64,000 bases of DNA from Dillenia suffruticosa (lineage: Eukaryota > Streptophyta > Magnoliopsida > Dilleniales > Dilleniaceae). The stretch spans positions 2,242,001-2,306,000 of the forward strand of contig JAVTVX010000002.1 of assembly GCA_033439265.1 (NCBI GenBank), in the 5' to 3' direction. Position 1 is the stretch's first letter, and each line of letters begins with the position of its first letter. Shown here in pieces: positions 1-10,106 of this stretch. The translations under genes were made by a program, and so were the position numbers. Under the pieces are notes generated by a model, which saw only the letters and a list, made by a program, of their open reading frames with translations, did no database searches and was not told the DNA's origin.

Positions 1-724
1 TTTTGAATCATTTTGTTTGTTTTTGAAAGGGACAAGAGAAAGGTTCCCATTCATCATCCAGACAACCACAAACGCAGCAAAGGAATCTCTCTCACGAGTA
101 TAAACCAATGATCTAGGCATTTTTCTTCTCCATATTCACACTGAGATAGCAAAAGGTGTCTTATGTGTTCAGTGTACCAAAAACTTTGTGGCATTGGAGC
201 TTCGCCTTCTTAAAAGCCTATTAGTAGCTCTGTCTTTTAATCTGAAATCATATGTATACCATTCGTTTATACAAAATTTTCTGTAATAATATCCATACGA
301 TTTGTGCTTTTTAGATTATTATTCGATGTTTATCTTTTTTATGAGTAAAATAATCAATAACGGTTGGGGTGATAACTCAACAGTCATTATTTCTATAAAT
401 ATTTATTTCTGTAAAAGTAATGTAATATCCCCGTTTGTCTCGGGGAAAACAAGGTAACTGTCTACTATAATTTGCTGTTATAATAAAAAACGCTGAATAT
501 TATCAGTTACTGAATATAATAAAAAACGCTGAATAAAAAACGCAGAAGAACTCTTGGATGAGTTCTGGATGTTAGAGCGGTGAAGGAGAGAAATGGGCTA
601 AATTCTCAAAGTGGAATTTTCGGTAGGAAACCATATCAGAAGAACGTTCAAAACTGGGCCTCCAAACCCATCTTCCTGTTTATGATTTGGCCCAATTTGA
701 CCTTCAAATTGGCGCAAAATGGAG
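1..724. other. AT-rich intergenic DNA, no gene seen
   Basis: No reading frame here resembles a known protein and no tRNA or transposon end was recognised. A short repeat of AAAAAACGC-type words occurs around 486-543. The small open frame at 580-771 ends in a run of hydrophobic residues created by T-rich DNA and is not supported as a gene. Confidence 0.6.
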
Positions 725-787
725 AAAGGATGCCCTATTTTTATTTATTTATTATTATTTTTTTTTTGTGAATAAAGGATGCTCTAT
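725..787 (-). mobile_element. tiny poly-A insertion with 14-bp target duplication
   Basis: The words AAAGGATGCCCTAT (725-738) and AAAGGATGCTCTAT (774-787) match at 13 of 14 bases and flank a 35-bp insert (739-773). Read on the minus strand, the insert is ATTCAC followed by an A-rich tail interrupted by a few T. This is the signature of a retroposed copy truncated almost to its tail. It matches the insertions at 22071-22118, 46267-46315 and 52281-52354. Confidence 0.6.
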
Positions 788-872
788 AAGAACTCTACAC
801 ATTTCATACCCTGTTTTGAGAAAATGGGTATAATTTATACCACGCGATTTGGAGTGATTTGATTTTTTTTTT

Positions 873-960
873 TTTTTATATATGAGTTTTAAATCTTGAA
901 TTACAGAATTGAAAGAGAAGTGTTGTAAACATTAAACTGTCCCTTTGGGGAGTTGATTCC
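873..960 (-). repeat. possible SINE 3' end (poly-A tail on minus strand)
   Basis: A run of T (about 869-883) precedes a sequence that on the minus strand reads CTGTAATTCAAGATTTAAAA and then CTCATATAT plus poly-A. A similar arrangement, CTGTAATTTGACTTCAAATC then TCGTATAAT plus poly-A, lies at 24222-24275. The TTCAAATCTC word resembles an RNA polymerase III B box. No target duplication was found, so the element boundaries are guesses. Confidence 0.3.
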
Positions 961-998
961 AAAACTGATGGCTGGATAACAAAAATCTAATACTTTGA

Positions 999-1180
999 CC
1001 AACTGTCAATTGGTCTAGTAGGATGTGATAGTAGGTCTCTTAACTAAGGTCACGAATTCAACTCACGACTTGGATATGGAGCAGATTATGTTGGTAAGGT
1101 AGTCTCTTAAATAAACTATTGTAAGTTCCGATTTGATTAATCAAAATATGACTCTAGATACTAGTTGGTATCTTAAAAAG
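999..1180 (+). mobile_element. tRNA-derived SINE, family A copy 1
   Basis: A 182-bp body is flanked by perfect 17-bp direct repeats AAAATCTAATACTTTGA at 982-998 and 1181-1197, the target duplication expected for LINE-mobilised retroposons. The 5' part carries an A-box-like word TGGTCTAGTAGG and a B-box-like word near CACGAATTCAACTC; the 3' part ends GGTATCTTAAAAAG. Diverged copies of the same sequence occur at 27965-28137 (+), 53055-53241 (-) and 55067-55257 (-). It is non-coding and would depend on a LINE reverse transcriptase. I do not know a published family name for it. Confidence 0.75.
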
Positions 1181-1197
1181 AAAATCTAATACTTTGA

Positions 1198-2815
1198 TAT
1201 TTTATTCTTATCCAAATTCAGCCCAGAACATTCAAAAATCATATCAAAGTCTCGGAAGCCAAAAAAAAAAGAAAAATTTTGTTTTTTGTTTTGGGAATTG
1301 AGAGGTGGGTATTAGGAGAATTAATTTAATAAATTAAATCACATAATTATTTAAATTAAATTAATTAAATTTTTAGATATTCGTAACCAAATACAAAAAC
1401 AAAGGAGGGGGAACTGTTGAATAGGACAGAAAGAGGAGCCGGTGACCGCAGAAGACAAAACAGAAGGGAGACTCGGAAAGGATTGGTGGTGTGTGGCAAG
1501 AAGAGGATAGGAAGCGAGAGAAGCAACGTATAAGAGAGATTGAGAAACAATATACGAATTAGTTAATGTATATGGGATATCTAATGTATCGTTAGTGCAA
1601 TTGTGTTAGAAATTTCTAATTATTAAATTATTCTCTCAAGTAAATCCATACTAAAAAAAAGATATTATGAGGTAGTAATAAGTTTAGTACAATTTTACAT
1701 AAAATATTAAATAATTTAGAAAAATTTAGGATCTAGGGTTAACAAAAGGTTTTCCCAAATTAATCTAGATAAATTGGGTTAACAATTCAAATTGGATTAA
1801 CATAAGGTTTTCCCCTTGTTTTATTAAAAGTGTAAAGAGCCCACCAACTAATTGTAAGATTTTGCCATCTGCCCAAGCGATGCCATGGAATTCTACGCTT
1901 TGTCTCTGCCAAACAATGCCGAGAAAATGAGAAAAGTACATAAAAAAAAAAAAAAGAACCAAAATCATCAAACATGCGCCAGTAACTTTCCAAGGCAATC
2001 AATGGCTTAAAACATCCAATAATGAAATTTCAAACATTCTTCTCCATCTTATCATTTGGGATTCGAAGTTTCAACCACCTCAATCAAAGTGCAACAGTCT
2101 TAGGATCTTTCAGTCTGGGGACCAGAATGTCCTACATGTTCAAGGGTCATGATCTGCGTGCTAGGGCGAGCTGGTTCGGCTGCGAAATGTATGAGGACCA
2201 CAAAACGCTTAAGCTTGCAATTGACCAAGTTTCGCACCAGACTCGGAAAAAAATAAAACTAGAAACAAAACTGATCTGTCCCATGGCATATTATGTATAG
2301 GTCTAAGGGAAAACCAACATCACTACCATTCCATGTTTCTTGCCCTTCTGGACCTAGAGGATGCTGACGCTGTTATGGTGTCTGCTTTTACCGGTAAATC
2401 TAAAGCTGCTCCTAGCCTAGCTCTCGTATAGGATTTTTTGGACAACTTACAACCAGGGAAATCTAAATCTTGTGGTTATTCATTTCCTAGGGGATTTTTC
2501 TCCTTCAAATATTGTGTACAAAATATAAAAACATACCAAACCTAAGACCAATCAATCAGATAATGATTAATAGGGATCCTGAGTTTGTGCCCTTCTTTTC
2601 CAAAGACGCTTTGTTTATGGTCAATTGGTGATTGTATACCTTTGCAATTTGATGCTGCTATTTTGACGCTCTTGTCGCACTTGCTTTAACTAGTGTTGCT
2701 TGGCCGCAGCATTACGGCATTTGCTTCCCTGATGAATAAGCTGCCATTCTCTGTTTGTTTTCATTATTTTCTGGCCATTCGAATCCAACCAGGTAAATCT
2801 ACTTCGTGTTGGCTA
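1198..2815. other. intergenic DNA, nothing recognised
   Basis: AT-rich sequence with several homopolymer runs. The 92-codon frame at 2022-2300 has no family motif, no neighbouring exon and no upstream signal that I can see, so it is not called as a gene. The last five bases (GGCTA, 2811-2815) are the left target-site duplication of the copia element. Confidence 0.5.
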
Positions 2816-3294
2816 TGTTAGAGTATTTCATGACTCTATCATACAGTAGAAGTATTAAACAATTTCGGAATTAAAAGTTCAGTATTTTGGTAATAACTTA
2901 ATGAACAATGCAGTAATCTTTGGGGAAGCACGAAATCCACATCTCGATCTATCTCGTAGTCAGGATGATAATCACAAATCGGATTATCAACACAGTTCCA
3001 CGATATCTCAACTCTAGATCCGGTAATGAAAACACTGTACGACAAAATCCTTCAATTTTTCTTTAGAGCAAATTGTCAATTCTCTCTGAAAAAAATGAAT
3101 TGTGTTGATATCCAAAATAAAAAATTCAGATCTATGTCCTTTTTTTTTTTTCAACACTTCCAACATTGTTTTTGTTATTATTGGTAGGCAAATCAATTAT
3201 TCAGAATTGATTTGGTAAGTCACCATTATGGTGAGAGTTACATCCAAGACCTTCCTAATTTGGAAGATGCCCCACGTGGGCACATTTGATTTCA
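2816..3294 (-). repeat. 3' LTR of copia element (left end)
   Basis: This 479-bp repeat is matched by 9312-9778. On the plus strand it begins TGTTAGAG and ends TTTCA; read on the minus strand it therefore starts TGAAATC and ends CTCTAACA, the usual 5'-TG...CA-3'. Near its 5' end on the coding strand lies CCACGTGG (3272-3279), a perfect G-box palindrome that could act as an abscisic-acid or light-responsive promoter element in U3. The function is inferred only. Confidence 0.92.
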
Positions 3295-3306
3295 TCTCTC
3301 ACTTGC
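3295..3306 (-). other. polypurine tract of copia element
   Basis: On the minus strand the bases immediately before the 3' LTR read GCAAGTGAGAGA, then TGAAATC of the LTR. This purine-rich 12-mer is in the right place to prime plus-strand DNA synthesis. Confidence 0.75.
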
Positions 3307-4462
3307 ACACGAGGGAATTTTGCGATCATCTCAAAATCACAACTGATGTGATCTCTTTACATCACCCTACTGCATTTTTATACTGAATTAGACGTCATGC
3401 GACTAGCGAGTACACCTGCAAATAAAAAAGATTATCGATACACCTGTTAAGATGATCGAATAGTCAACGTTAGTATAATAATAAACTCGCAGCACCCCAG
3501 ATCCAAGACTGGTTACATCTATCAAGCTACTTTCCTGAACGAAAGTAATCCTCCATATCTTGCTCGACTACGTATTCACTATTGTGTTCAAATCCCTATA
3601 TGGATGAACACAAGAGACCGATCGGTAAATACTATATCACGATATAACGTCAATTGATCTTCCTTTTCCCAAATTTGAATCTATCAGTTTTAACGCGGCT
3701 GCTTTCCTAAACCTGTCTCTCAAACCTTAATTTATATTTCGAGCCATCGGTAAATAGACTAAGGTAGCAAACATCGAATCGAGACTTCAAAAGTCAACCA
3801 AAAGTAATAAGGGTACCAGAGATCCTACCTTGTGGATCTCGGGTCTCACACAGTGGGGCTCGGGGATAAATTTTTTAAATCAGCGGCTCAAACAAAATAA
3901 CTTCCACTATCCCTAGTCATCTTTATCACATGCGGTATGAAACGCATGACACAGTGTTATTTCACAATTCCTCAAAGGACATATGTCAGATTTTTCTAAT
4001 ACTGTACAGGCACGAGACTCAGTCTACATATAAGACTTTACCCAGAGATCTTAGAGACAGTATTTCAGAGACAATCTCACAGATCGCAGGTGCTTTCTGA
4101 GATCTCAAACCTGGCTTCTAGCAGGTAATATGGATGTGGGTACGTCCATGTCGGTCATATCACATATGATCTCATCTTAAACACATATCAGGGCAACTTA
4201 TGTTCCAGCAGGACTACTCTCAAAGTCTCTTACAGCTAGAAACTATTTTATCTCCGCTCACTCAAAGATGGAGGTGGTCACTCGTGTGAAACAATTGATT
4301 TCGTCTGCCTGACATCTATAAAAACATCACAAAACATATATATGACAATAAAAGTAAGTACATTAATTAAAATGCAATACTTATATGACTAAATAATGTA
4401 TCATATATATAGAAAAATCAATAAGTATCAATATCATCATTAAAAGTACAAGATGAAAAATG
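3307..4462 (-). other. long non-coding stretch between pol and 3' LTR
   Basis: About 1.16 kb separates the end of the RNase H coding region from the polypurine tract. In many copia elements this distance is far shorter. No reading frame of note and no envelope-like or antisense protein motif was recognised. It may be a long 3' untranslated region or an old nested insertion whose ends I could not find. Confidence 0.5.
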
Positions 4463-4942
4463 TCAATAAATCCTCAAACCTAATGACTTTCTATGTCCTA
4501 AGAAGAAGTCTTTAGTAATGGGTTTGGTGAAAAAATCAGCCACCATGATGTGTATAGAAGTATACGTGATGGTCACTTCACCCTTCTCGATGATGTCTCT
4601 TACAAAATGATATCTGGTATCTATGTATTTGGTTCTACTATGAAACTTAGAATTTCGAGTATAAGCGATAGCAGACTGATTATCACAATAAATCATTACT
4701 AGCCTCCCACTATCCGCTATAATCCCTAAGTCGTCTAATAGTTATCGGAGCCAAACACTCTCCTGAACTGCAACAAAGCAAGCCACGAACTCAGCCTCTA
4801 TTGTTGATAAAGCAACATAGGTTTGTTTTTTACTGCTCCATGAAATGACACCACCATTGAGCAAGAAAGCAAAATCTGATGTCAATTTGCGTTTATCCAA
4901 ATCGCCTCCCCAATCGGCGTCCGAATAACTCATAAGGCGCAA
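4463..4942 (-). pseudogene. copia RNase H domain, broken
   Basis: Two adjacent minus-strand segments hold a copia RNase H. The first (4942-4742) contains DADWGGDLDKRKLTSDFAFL and the later words SSKKQTYVALSTIEAEF. The second (4696-4463) contains YCDNQSAIAYTRN and FHSRTKYIDTRYHFVRD, ending near VADFFTKP. Acidic catalytic residues of the family (the D of SDADW, the E of TIEAE, the D of CDN) are visible. The two parts are separated by a break in the reading frame, so the enzyme would not be made intact. Confidence 0.88.
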
Positions 4943-5026
4943 ATCGCCTCCTCCGTCCCTTTAGATATCGGAGAATCCTTTTTACTACTCTCCAGTGACC
5001 CCTTTCAGGATTCGCCTGATACCTGC

Positions 5027-5926
5027 TCACAGACCGACTGCATAACTTATGTCTGGTCTTGTATACAGCATTGCGTACATTAGGCTTCCCACCGCACTAA
5101 AGTAAGGTACTTTACTCATTTCCCTCACTTCATCCTGAGTTTTAGGACACATTTCCAGACTCAAGTCTGCACCTTTGGCAATCAGAGTATCTATAGGATT
5201 ACAATCACTCATCTCAAAAAACTCGAGAATTTTCCTAATGTATGTATTTTGTGAAAGAGCCAATATTTTTCTTGAGCGATCCCTTTGAATCTCAACTCCG
5301 AGGATGAACTTAGTTTCACCCATACCTTTCATGTCGAAGTTGGATGACAACCATACTTTGATGGTTATTAGATACTGAATGTTGTTCCCATCCAACATTA
5401 TGTCATCCACATACAATGACAGGATTATAAATGAAGTATCACTCCGTATCAGATAAACACAATGATCTTTTTCGACCATCCTAAAACAATAAGATATCAC
5501 ATTCTCATGAAATCTTAGGTACCACCGCCTGGATGATTGTTTTAGGCCATATATCGACTTCCGAAATCGACAGACCTTGTCTTCTTGAGCTACTAGAACG
5601 AACCCCGGGAGTTGTTCCATATTCCCGTTAAGGAAAGCGGTCTTAACGTCCATCTGGTGTAACTCCAAATCCATATTAGCGGTAATCGCCAAAAGCAAAC
5701 GGATAGATGTAAACTTAACTACTAGGGAGAAAGTCTCCTCATAGTCAATGCCCGTTATCTGCGTGTAACCTTTGGCTACAAGTCGGGCTTTATACCTCTC
5801 GATCGATTTGTCGGCCTTCCTCTTGATTTTAAGAATCCACTTGTTCTCAATGGTATTTCTTTTCTCAGGCAGGTCAATTAGGTACCAAACCTCGTTGACC
5901 CTCATTGATTTCAATTCTTCCTTCAT
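5027..5926 (-). pseudogene. copia reverse transcriptase domain
   Basis: A 299-codon open segment covers nearly the whole reverse transcriptase. It shows YKARLVAKGYTQ, QMDVKTAFLNG (first catalytic Asp), CRFRKSIYGLKQS and the YVDD catalytic motif, followed by the family's LGVEI and PYFSAVGSLMYA words. This is the best-preserved part of the element. The domain is followed by the broken RNase H and preceded by a disrupted link to integrase, so it is a fragment of a dead polyprotein rather than a gene. Confidence 0.9.
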
Positions 5927-6509
5927 GGCCTCTAACTATTGGTTCTTTGCAAGACCCTCGAGAGCCTCATCGAATGTCTTTGGCTCTTCATCGTACTCGG
6001 GAGTCACTATCAGGATCTTATCCTTAATCGGGAAGTGACTGCAGGTACGTGTCCCCGACTACTCTTTCGAGGAGGAGGGGCCTTTTCACCTTCAGATGGA
6101 ACGCTCCCAATAGGACCAAGATTCACAATAGGTTTTTCAGTCCTGCTACTGTGCTCGGCTGAGCCGTTAAGCTCATCCATCTCATAAAAGGTGATGTCTC
6201 GATCGATTTCACCTCTCTTAGAGAAATTATTTTTGAGAAACGTGACATTACAAGACTCTTTCTCAGTTACTGTGCCGTCTGTATGTTCTCCTAGGAACAC
6301 ATATCCCTTGAAGTATAAAGAGTATCTAAGAAAGATAAACTTCTTTTCTCGCAGGCCTAACTTGTCATATTTGTGCGAGGAATCAAGAATATACGCGGCA
6401 TAACCCTATGGTCTCAAATGGTTAAGGTCAGGCTATCTCCCTGTACAAAACTTATATGGTATGCTGACTACAAACTTTGTTAGGACACGATTAAGAACGT
6501 AGGCAGCAG

Positions 6510-7043
6510 TCAATAACGCATCCCCCCAATGGGAGATGGGTAATTGGCATGCGCCATCATCGACCTCACAATCTCTAAAAGAGTCTTATTCCTTCTCTCG
6601 GCTACTCCATTTTGCTGAAGAGTAGCAGAAATAATTAGCTGTCTCGTAATGACTCTATCGAAACAGAGCTCTTTAAATTGTTCTGACAAATACTCGCGCT
6701 CTCGATCGGTTCTAAGGGTTTTTACCCTCAAGTGTAGCTGATTCTCAACCTCACTTATAAATCTTATAAAGCACTCTAGTGTCTTAGACTTGTGCGAGAT
6801 CAGGTAGACGTAATCGAAACGCGTGTAATCGTCAATGAACGTAATAAAGTATGCGGTTCCATTTCTGGCTCTTACATTCATTGGTCCGCAAATATCAGAA
6901 TGGATCAGTTGTAATGGAGTCCCAACTCTCATTGATTTCCCGAATGATTTTCTAGTAGCTTTGCCCGCAAGGCAAAACTTACACACGGGTAACTGGACCC
7001 TGGTTAGCGGGCCCAACAAGCCACTCAAAACTAACCGGACCAT
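6510..7043 (-). pseudogene. copia integrase core, fragment
   Basis: The segment encodes a CxxC pair (CKFCLAGKATRKSF), the end of the HHCC zinc-binding region, then LIHSDICGPM with the first catalytic Asp, FIDDYTRF, TLRTDREREYLS with the second Asp (family GREY changed to EREY), and QQNGVAERRN with the catalytic Glu. All three DDE residues are present. The frame is lost toward the C terminus (6010-6500), where only scattered similarity remains. Confidence 0.88.
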
Positions 7044-7076
7044 CCTCTTTTGTCCTATGTGGCCAAATCTACTATG

Positions 7077-7433
7077 TCATACAAACACATTATCCACAAC
7101 ACCATCAGATGCAAAGGCAATAGAAGATGAATGAAAATTTTCATAAAAAGGAATAAAATCCAGTACATAAAGTCTCTCACAGACCAAACCAAAACAAACC
7201 AAAAGACTGTCATTATCATAAATGAAAACTTTAGAGTTTCCCAACAAAACAGAATATCTCAACTGGTCTAAATATCGAACAGAAATGATATTCCACCGAA
7301 TCTCAGGAGCATACAATACGTTATGCAGATACAGGGATTGGTTACTTCGAAATATCAGTTTGCATGTACCAATCCATCTAACTTCCACAAATGCTATGTT
7401 TCCCATATATAGCCTCCTCGCATGGGGACTCAA
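7077..7433 (-). pseudogene. copia GAG-pre-integrase region, fragment
   Basis: The segment contains words such as LYLHNVLYAPEIRWNIISVR and LDQLRYSVLLGN, typical of the protease to pre-integrase linker of copia polyproteins ('VLYVPELRRNLISV'-like). It sits in the expected place between gag/zinc knuckle and integrase. The protease active site was not convincingly found, and the frame is broken on both sides. Confidence 0.8.
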
Positions 7434-7574
7434 ACGGCGGAATTCTACGAACGCGCTCCTGTTACGATATACATGATCCGTGACTCTTGAGTCTACAATC
7501 TACGAAGGAGAAGAGTTAGTGAGTATCACACTAGATGACACATAACTCAAACTATGTAAAGAAGAATGACTTAC

Positions 7575-8420
7575 CTTTCGCTCGCCATACTCTCATGCGA
7601 AATGTCTATGCTTGCCACATATATAGCATTAGACATTGCTCTTGTTGAGCTCATTCTTCTTGCATTTCTGTCTTTTGTTGTCGATCTTGGCAAATGGCTT
7701 CCTATTGCCTTGGCTCTTGGGCTTCTTCTCATGTTTGCCCCACTTGCAGTTAATCCCTCGGGAGCCTTTCCTCAACTCCGCAATGTTAACATAAATAGAA
7801 GTGGACCTCACAACCTCCTAGCGCTCCTCCTCGAGCTCACAATGCTTACTCACGTCCCTGAAAGTACGAATATTCTCAGTGTGTATGAGATAGGTCTTAA
7901 CCACATCCCAGGAGTCAGGCAATGACTGGATCACACCCAACACCTGAAAGTTGTCAGCCATTGACTCCCCCATACTCTTTAGAGAGGCAATCATACTCGA
8001 CATGTGCATCAAATGTTGTTTCATGGTATGATCAGCCATCTTCTTATATGTAATGAACTTATATGTCAACATCCTCAACTTAGGAGCTGACGCGGAGCCA
8101 AAGTGCTCTTTTAGAGTAAGCCACATCGATTTCGCAGTGGAATACTACTCATAAACTGGAATTAACTCATCGTGCATACAGCTAAGAAGGATTACCCTAG
8201 CTTGGTCATCCTTCTTCTTCCAAACATAATACACCTCCTGATCTCGTTTCTCTTGTTCTGTTGGAACCTCCCCTACGTCTACTATCTTGTGTCGAAGAAC
8301 CTCCTTGGGTTCTTGCTCCTAAAAAACAAACTGAATTTTTCGGTACCAAATGTCATAATTGTCACCGTTTAATTTGTCTCCCTTGACAAGATCCAGAACT
8401 ACAGTTTTTGTAGCAACCAT
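7575..8420 (-). pseudogene. copia gag with two premature stops
   Basis: The frame opens at ATG 8420 (MVATKTVVLDLVKGDKLNGD...YDIWYRKIQF, a DUF4219-like start) and continues into the gag core (MWLTLKEHFGSASAPKLRML, then LPDSWD). It is interrupted by TAG at 8321-8319 and 8147-8145. Both could be CAG to TAG changes, a CHG-context cytosine transition. A degraded CCHC zinc knuckle follows near 7640-7590: it reads CYICGKHRHFA, then a stop, then EY, with the last Cys lost. This is the nucleocapsid part of the dead element. Confidence 0.85.
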
Positions 8421-9298
8421 TTCTCTGTTACATAAAAAATAAAGACGTTAGTGACAAATGATACTTAAATTCATAATTTTATGTACCCTACGAATCACCA
8501 AAACCAAAATGACTCGAATACAGACCCTAAAACGAACATATGAGTCAACGGACACCATATACTACGATTCGGGATTGCATCTCACCATTCGGACTAGGAT
8601 TCGATACATAAAAACTCACAAATAGTCACTTTTTTATCATAAAACCCTCCAAAAATTAGTAAAATTCAATTTTAGGCGAATCTGTGTGCGACGGGAGGGT
8701 CCACGCACCTCCACAAGCCGGTGGTGTGTCCTACGCGTCGGGGACGGCTCTGGAGCGTGCCTAGACACACTGGGCATCCGGCATGCGCCTACACGCGCCC
8801 ACACGCGCCCCGTAGCGTGTCTCACACAAGCCCGACGCGCAGGCGTGTATCTCACGCGCTTACATGAGCGAAACCCGTTCACCCGGGTCAGATCCACAGG
8901 TCGGATCGGGTTCTGGTCGGACCGGGTCTGACCTCCCCAACCTGCTCGCACGCCTCTCTCTCGAGAGGCAATATGCATACCAAAAATGTAGATCTAAATG
9001 TCAGGAACTCAAATCTATAATTTTTTTGTGAAGATTTCTCCTAAATCTTAATAAATCTGGGGTTTAAGTGTCGCGGTCACTATTCACGGCCTAGAAATTC
9101 AACCGAAATTTTCATGGCCTAAATGTACTAAAAAAATTACGAAAAAATCATATTCGTGACCTACTTGACAAGATTAACATTATGGTATTTTTTGATTCAC
9201 GAAATTTATCCGTGATCCGAATCCCAAATTGTAAATGCTCATTTTTTTATGCCCAAAATTAATTCCAAAAATTTGTTTTAAAATTAATCTAACCTCTG
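8421..9298 (-). other. 5' leader of copia element with GC-rich block
   Basis: This untranslated leader lies between the primer binding site and the gag start. At about 8686-8960 it contains a block much richer in G and C than anything around it, with repeated CACGCGCC/ACGCGC words. The opposing long frames in this block (8637-8978 minus, 8686-8931 plus) are products of the base composition and show no protein motif. Confidence 0.6.
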
Positions 9299-9310
9299 TC
9301 TCTGATACCA
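9299..9310 (-). other. primer binding site for initiator Met-tRNA
   Basis: On the minus strand, one base after the 5' LTR, the sequence reads TGGTATCAGAGA. TGGTATCAGAG is complementary to the 3' end of plant initiator methionine tRNA, the usual primer of plant copia elements. Confidence 0.9.
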
Positions 9311-9311
9311 A

Positions 9312-9778
9312 TGTTAAAGTATTTCATGACTCTATCATGTAGCGAAAGTATTAAATAATTTCGGAATTAAAAGTTCAATATTTTGGTAATATCTCAATGA
9401 ACAATACAGTAATTTTTGAGGAAGCACGAAATCCACGTCTCGATCTACCTCGTAGTTGGGATGATAATCACAGATCGGATTATCAACACAGTTCCACGAC
9501 GTCTCAACTCTAGATCTGGTGATGGAAACGCCGTACGACAAAATCTCTCGATTTTTCTTTAAAGCAAATTGTCAATTCTCGCTAAAAAAAAATGAATTGT
9601 CTTGATCTCCAAAAAAAAAAGGATTCAGATCTATGTACTTTTTTTTTTCAACCCTTCAAATATTGTTTTTATTATTATTGGTAGACAAATCAATTACCCA
9701 TAATTGATTTGGTAGGTCACCATTTGGTGGGAGACCTTCCTTATTTGGAAGATACCCCACGTGGCACATTTGACTTCA
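9312..9778 (-). repeat. 5' LTR of copia element (right end)
   Basis: A 467-bp repeat matching 2816-3294, starting TGTTAAAG and ending ACTTCA on the plus strand. Over the first ~235 aligned bases I count about 25 differences from the other LTR, nearly all transitions. The G-box core CCACGTGG is retained at 9757-9764. The element is followed directly by the GGCTA target duplication (9779-9783). Confidence 0.92.
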
Positions 9779-10106
9779 GGCTAAATATTAAAATTTCTGG
9801 CCGGTTAACTTCACCACCAAAAATTGTCTGACATGCATCTCGCAATTCTCCTCTTTTCTTTTTATTCACCGTATTTTATTGTTCAACTACGGATATAGAA
9901 GAAAGCAATTAAATGAAGCGCCTCCGCTTCCATAAACTATAAGCTCTGTGCATATAATCGTTGTCAACATTCAGCTCCTACACCACACTCTTCCACTGGG
10001 GAGTAGGAAAGACATTCAAGCATGACATTCCCATAGGAAGTATAAATCAAATGGGGTTAAAACCACTATTAAGAGGGGGAAAAGGACAAAGGATAAGGTG
10101 CATTCA
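9779..10106. other. 3' flank of the receptor kinase gene
   Basis: Roughly 330 bp between the retrotransposon's target duplication and the kinase stop codon. No other feature is seen. It presumably contains the kinase 3' untranslated region, so the retrotransposon lies just downstream of that gene and could affect its transcript end or its methylation. Confidence 0.5.

Larger units (their letters stand above)
2816..9778 (-). mobile_element. complete but inactive Ty1/copia LTR retrotransposon
   Basis: The 6963-bp element is bounded by two LTRs that begin TG and end CA. It is flanked by the identical 5-bp target duplication GGCTA at 2811-2815 and 9779-9783. Coding order on the minus strand is gag, GAG-pre-integrase, integrase, reverse transcriptase, RNase H. 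Integrase upstream of reverse transcriptase defines Ty1/copia. The primer binding site matches initiator Met-tRNA and a polypurine tract abuts the 3' LTR. The gag-pol frame is interrupted by several stops and frame changes, so it cannot encode a working polyprotein. The LTRs differ at roughly 10-11% of positions by eye, mostly transitions, so this is an old insertion. I could not assign a copia lineage. Confidence 0.93.

Noticed and set aside
2022-2300. 92-codon frame that could be a small gene
   Set aside because: No recognisable domain, no exon partner and no leader features.
5772-6403. Plus-strand frames overlapping the copia pol region
   Set aside because: They are antisense shadows of the reverse transcriptase and integrase-linker coding sequence.
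8637-8978. Arg-rich overlapping frames in the copia leader
   Set aside because: They come from the GC-rich block; no motif is present and their position in the leader upstream of gag argues against a gene.
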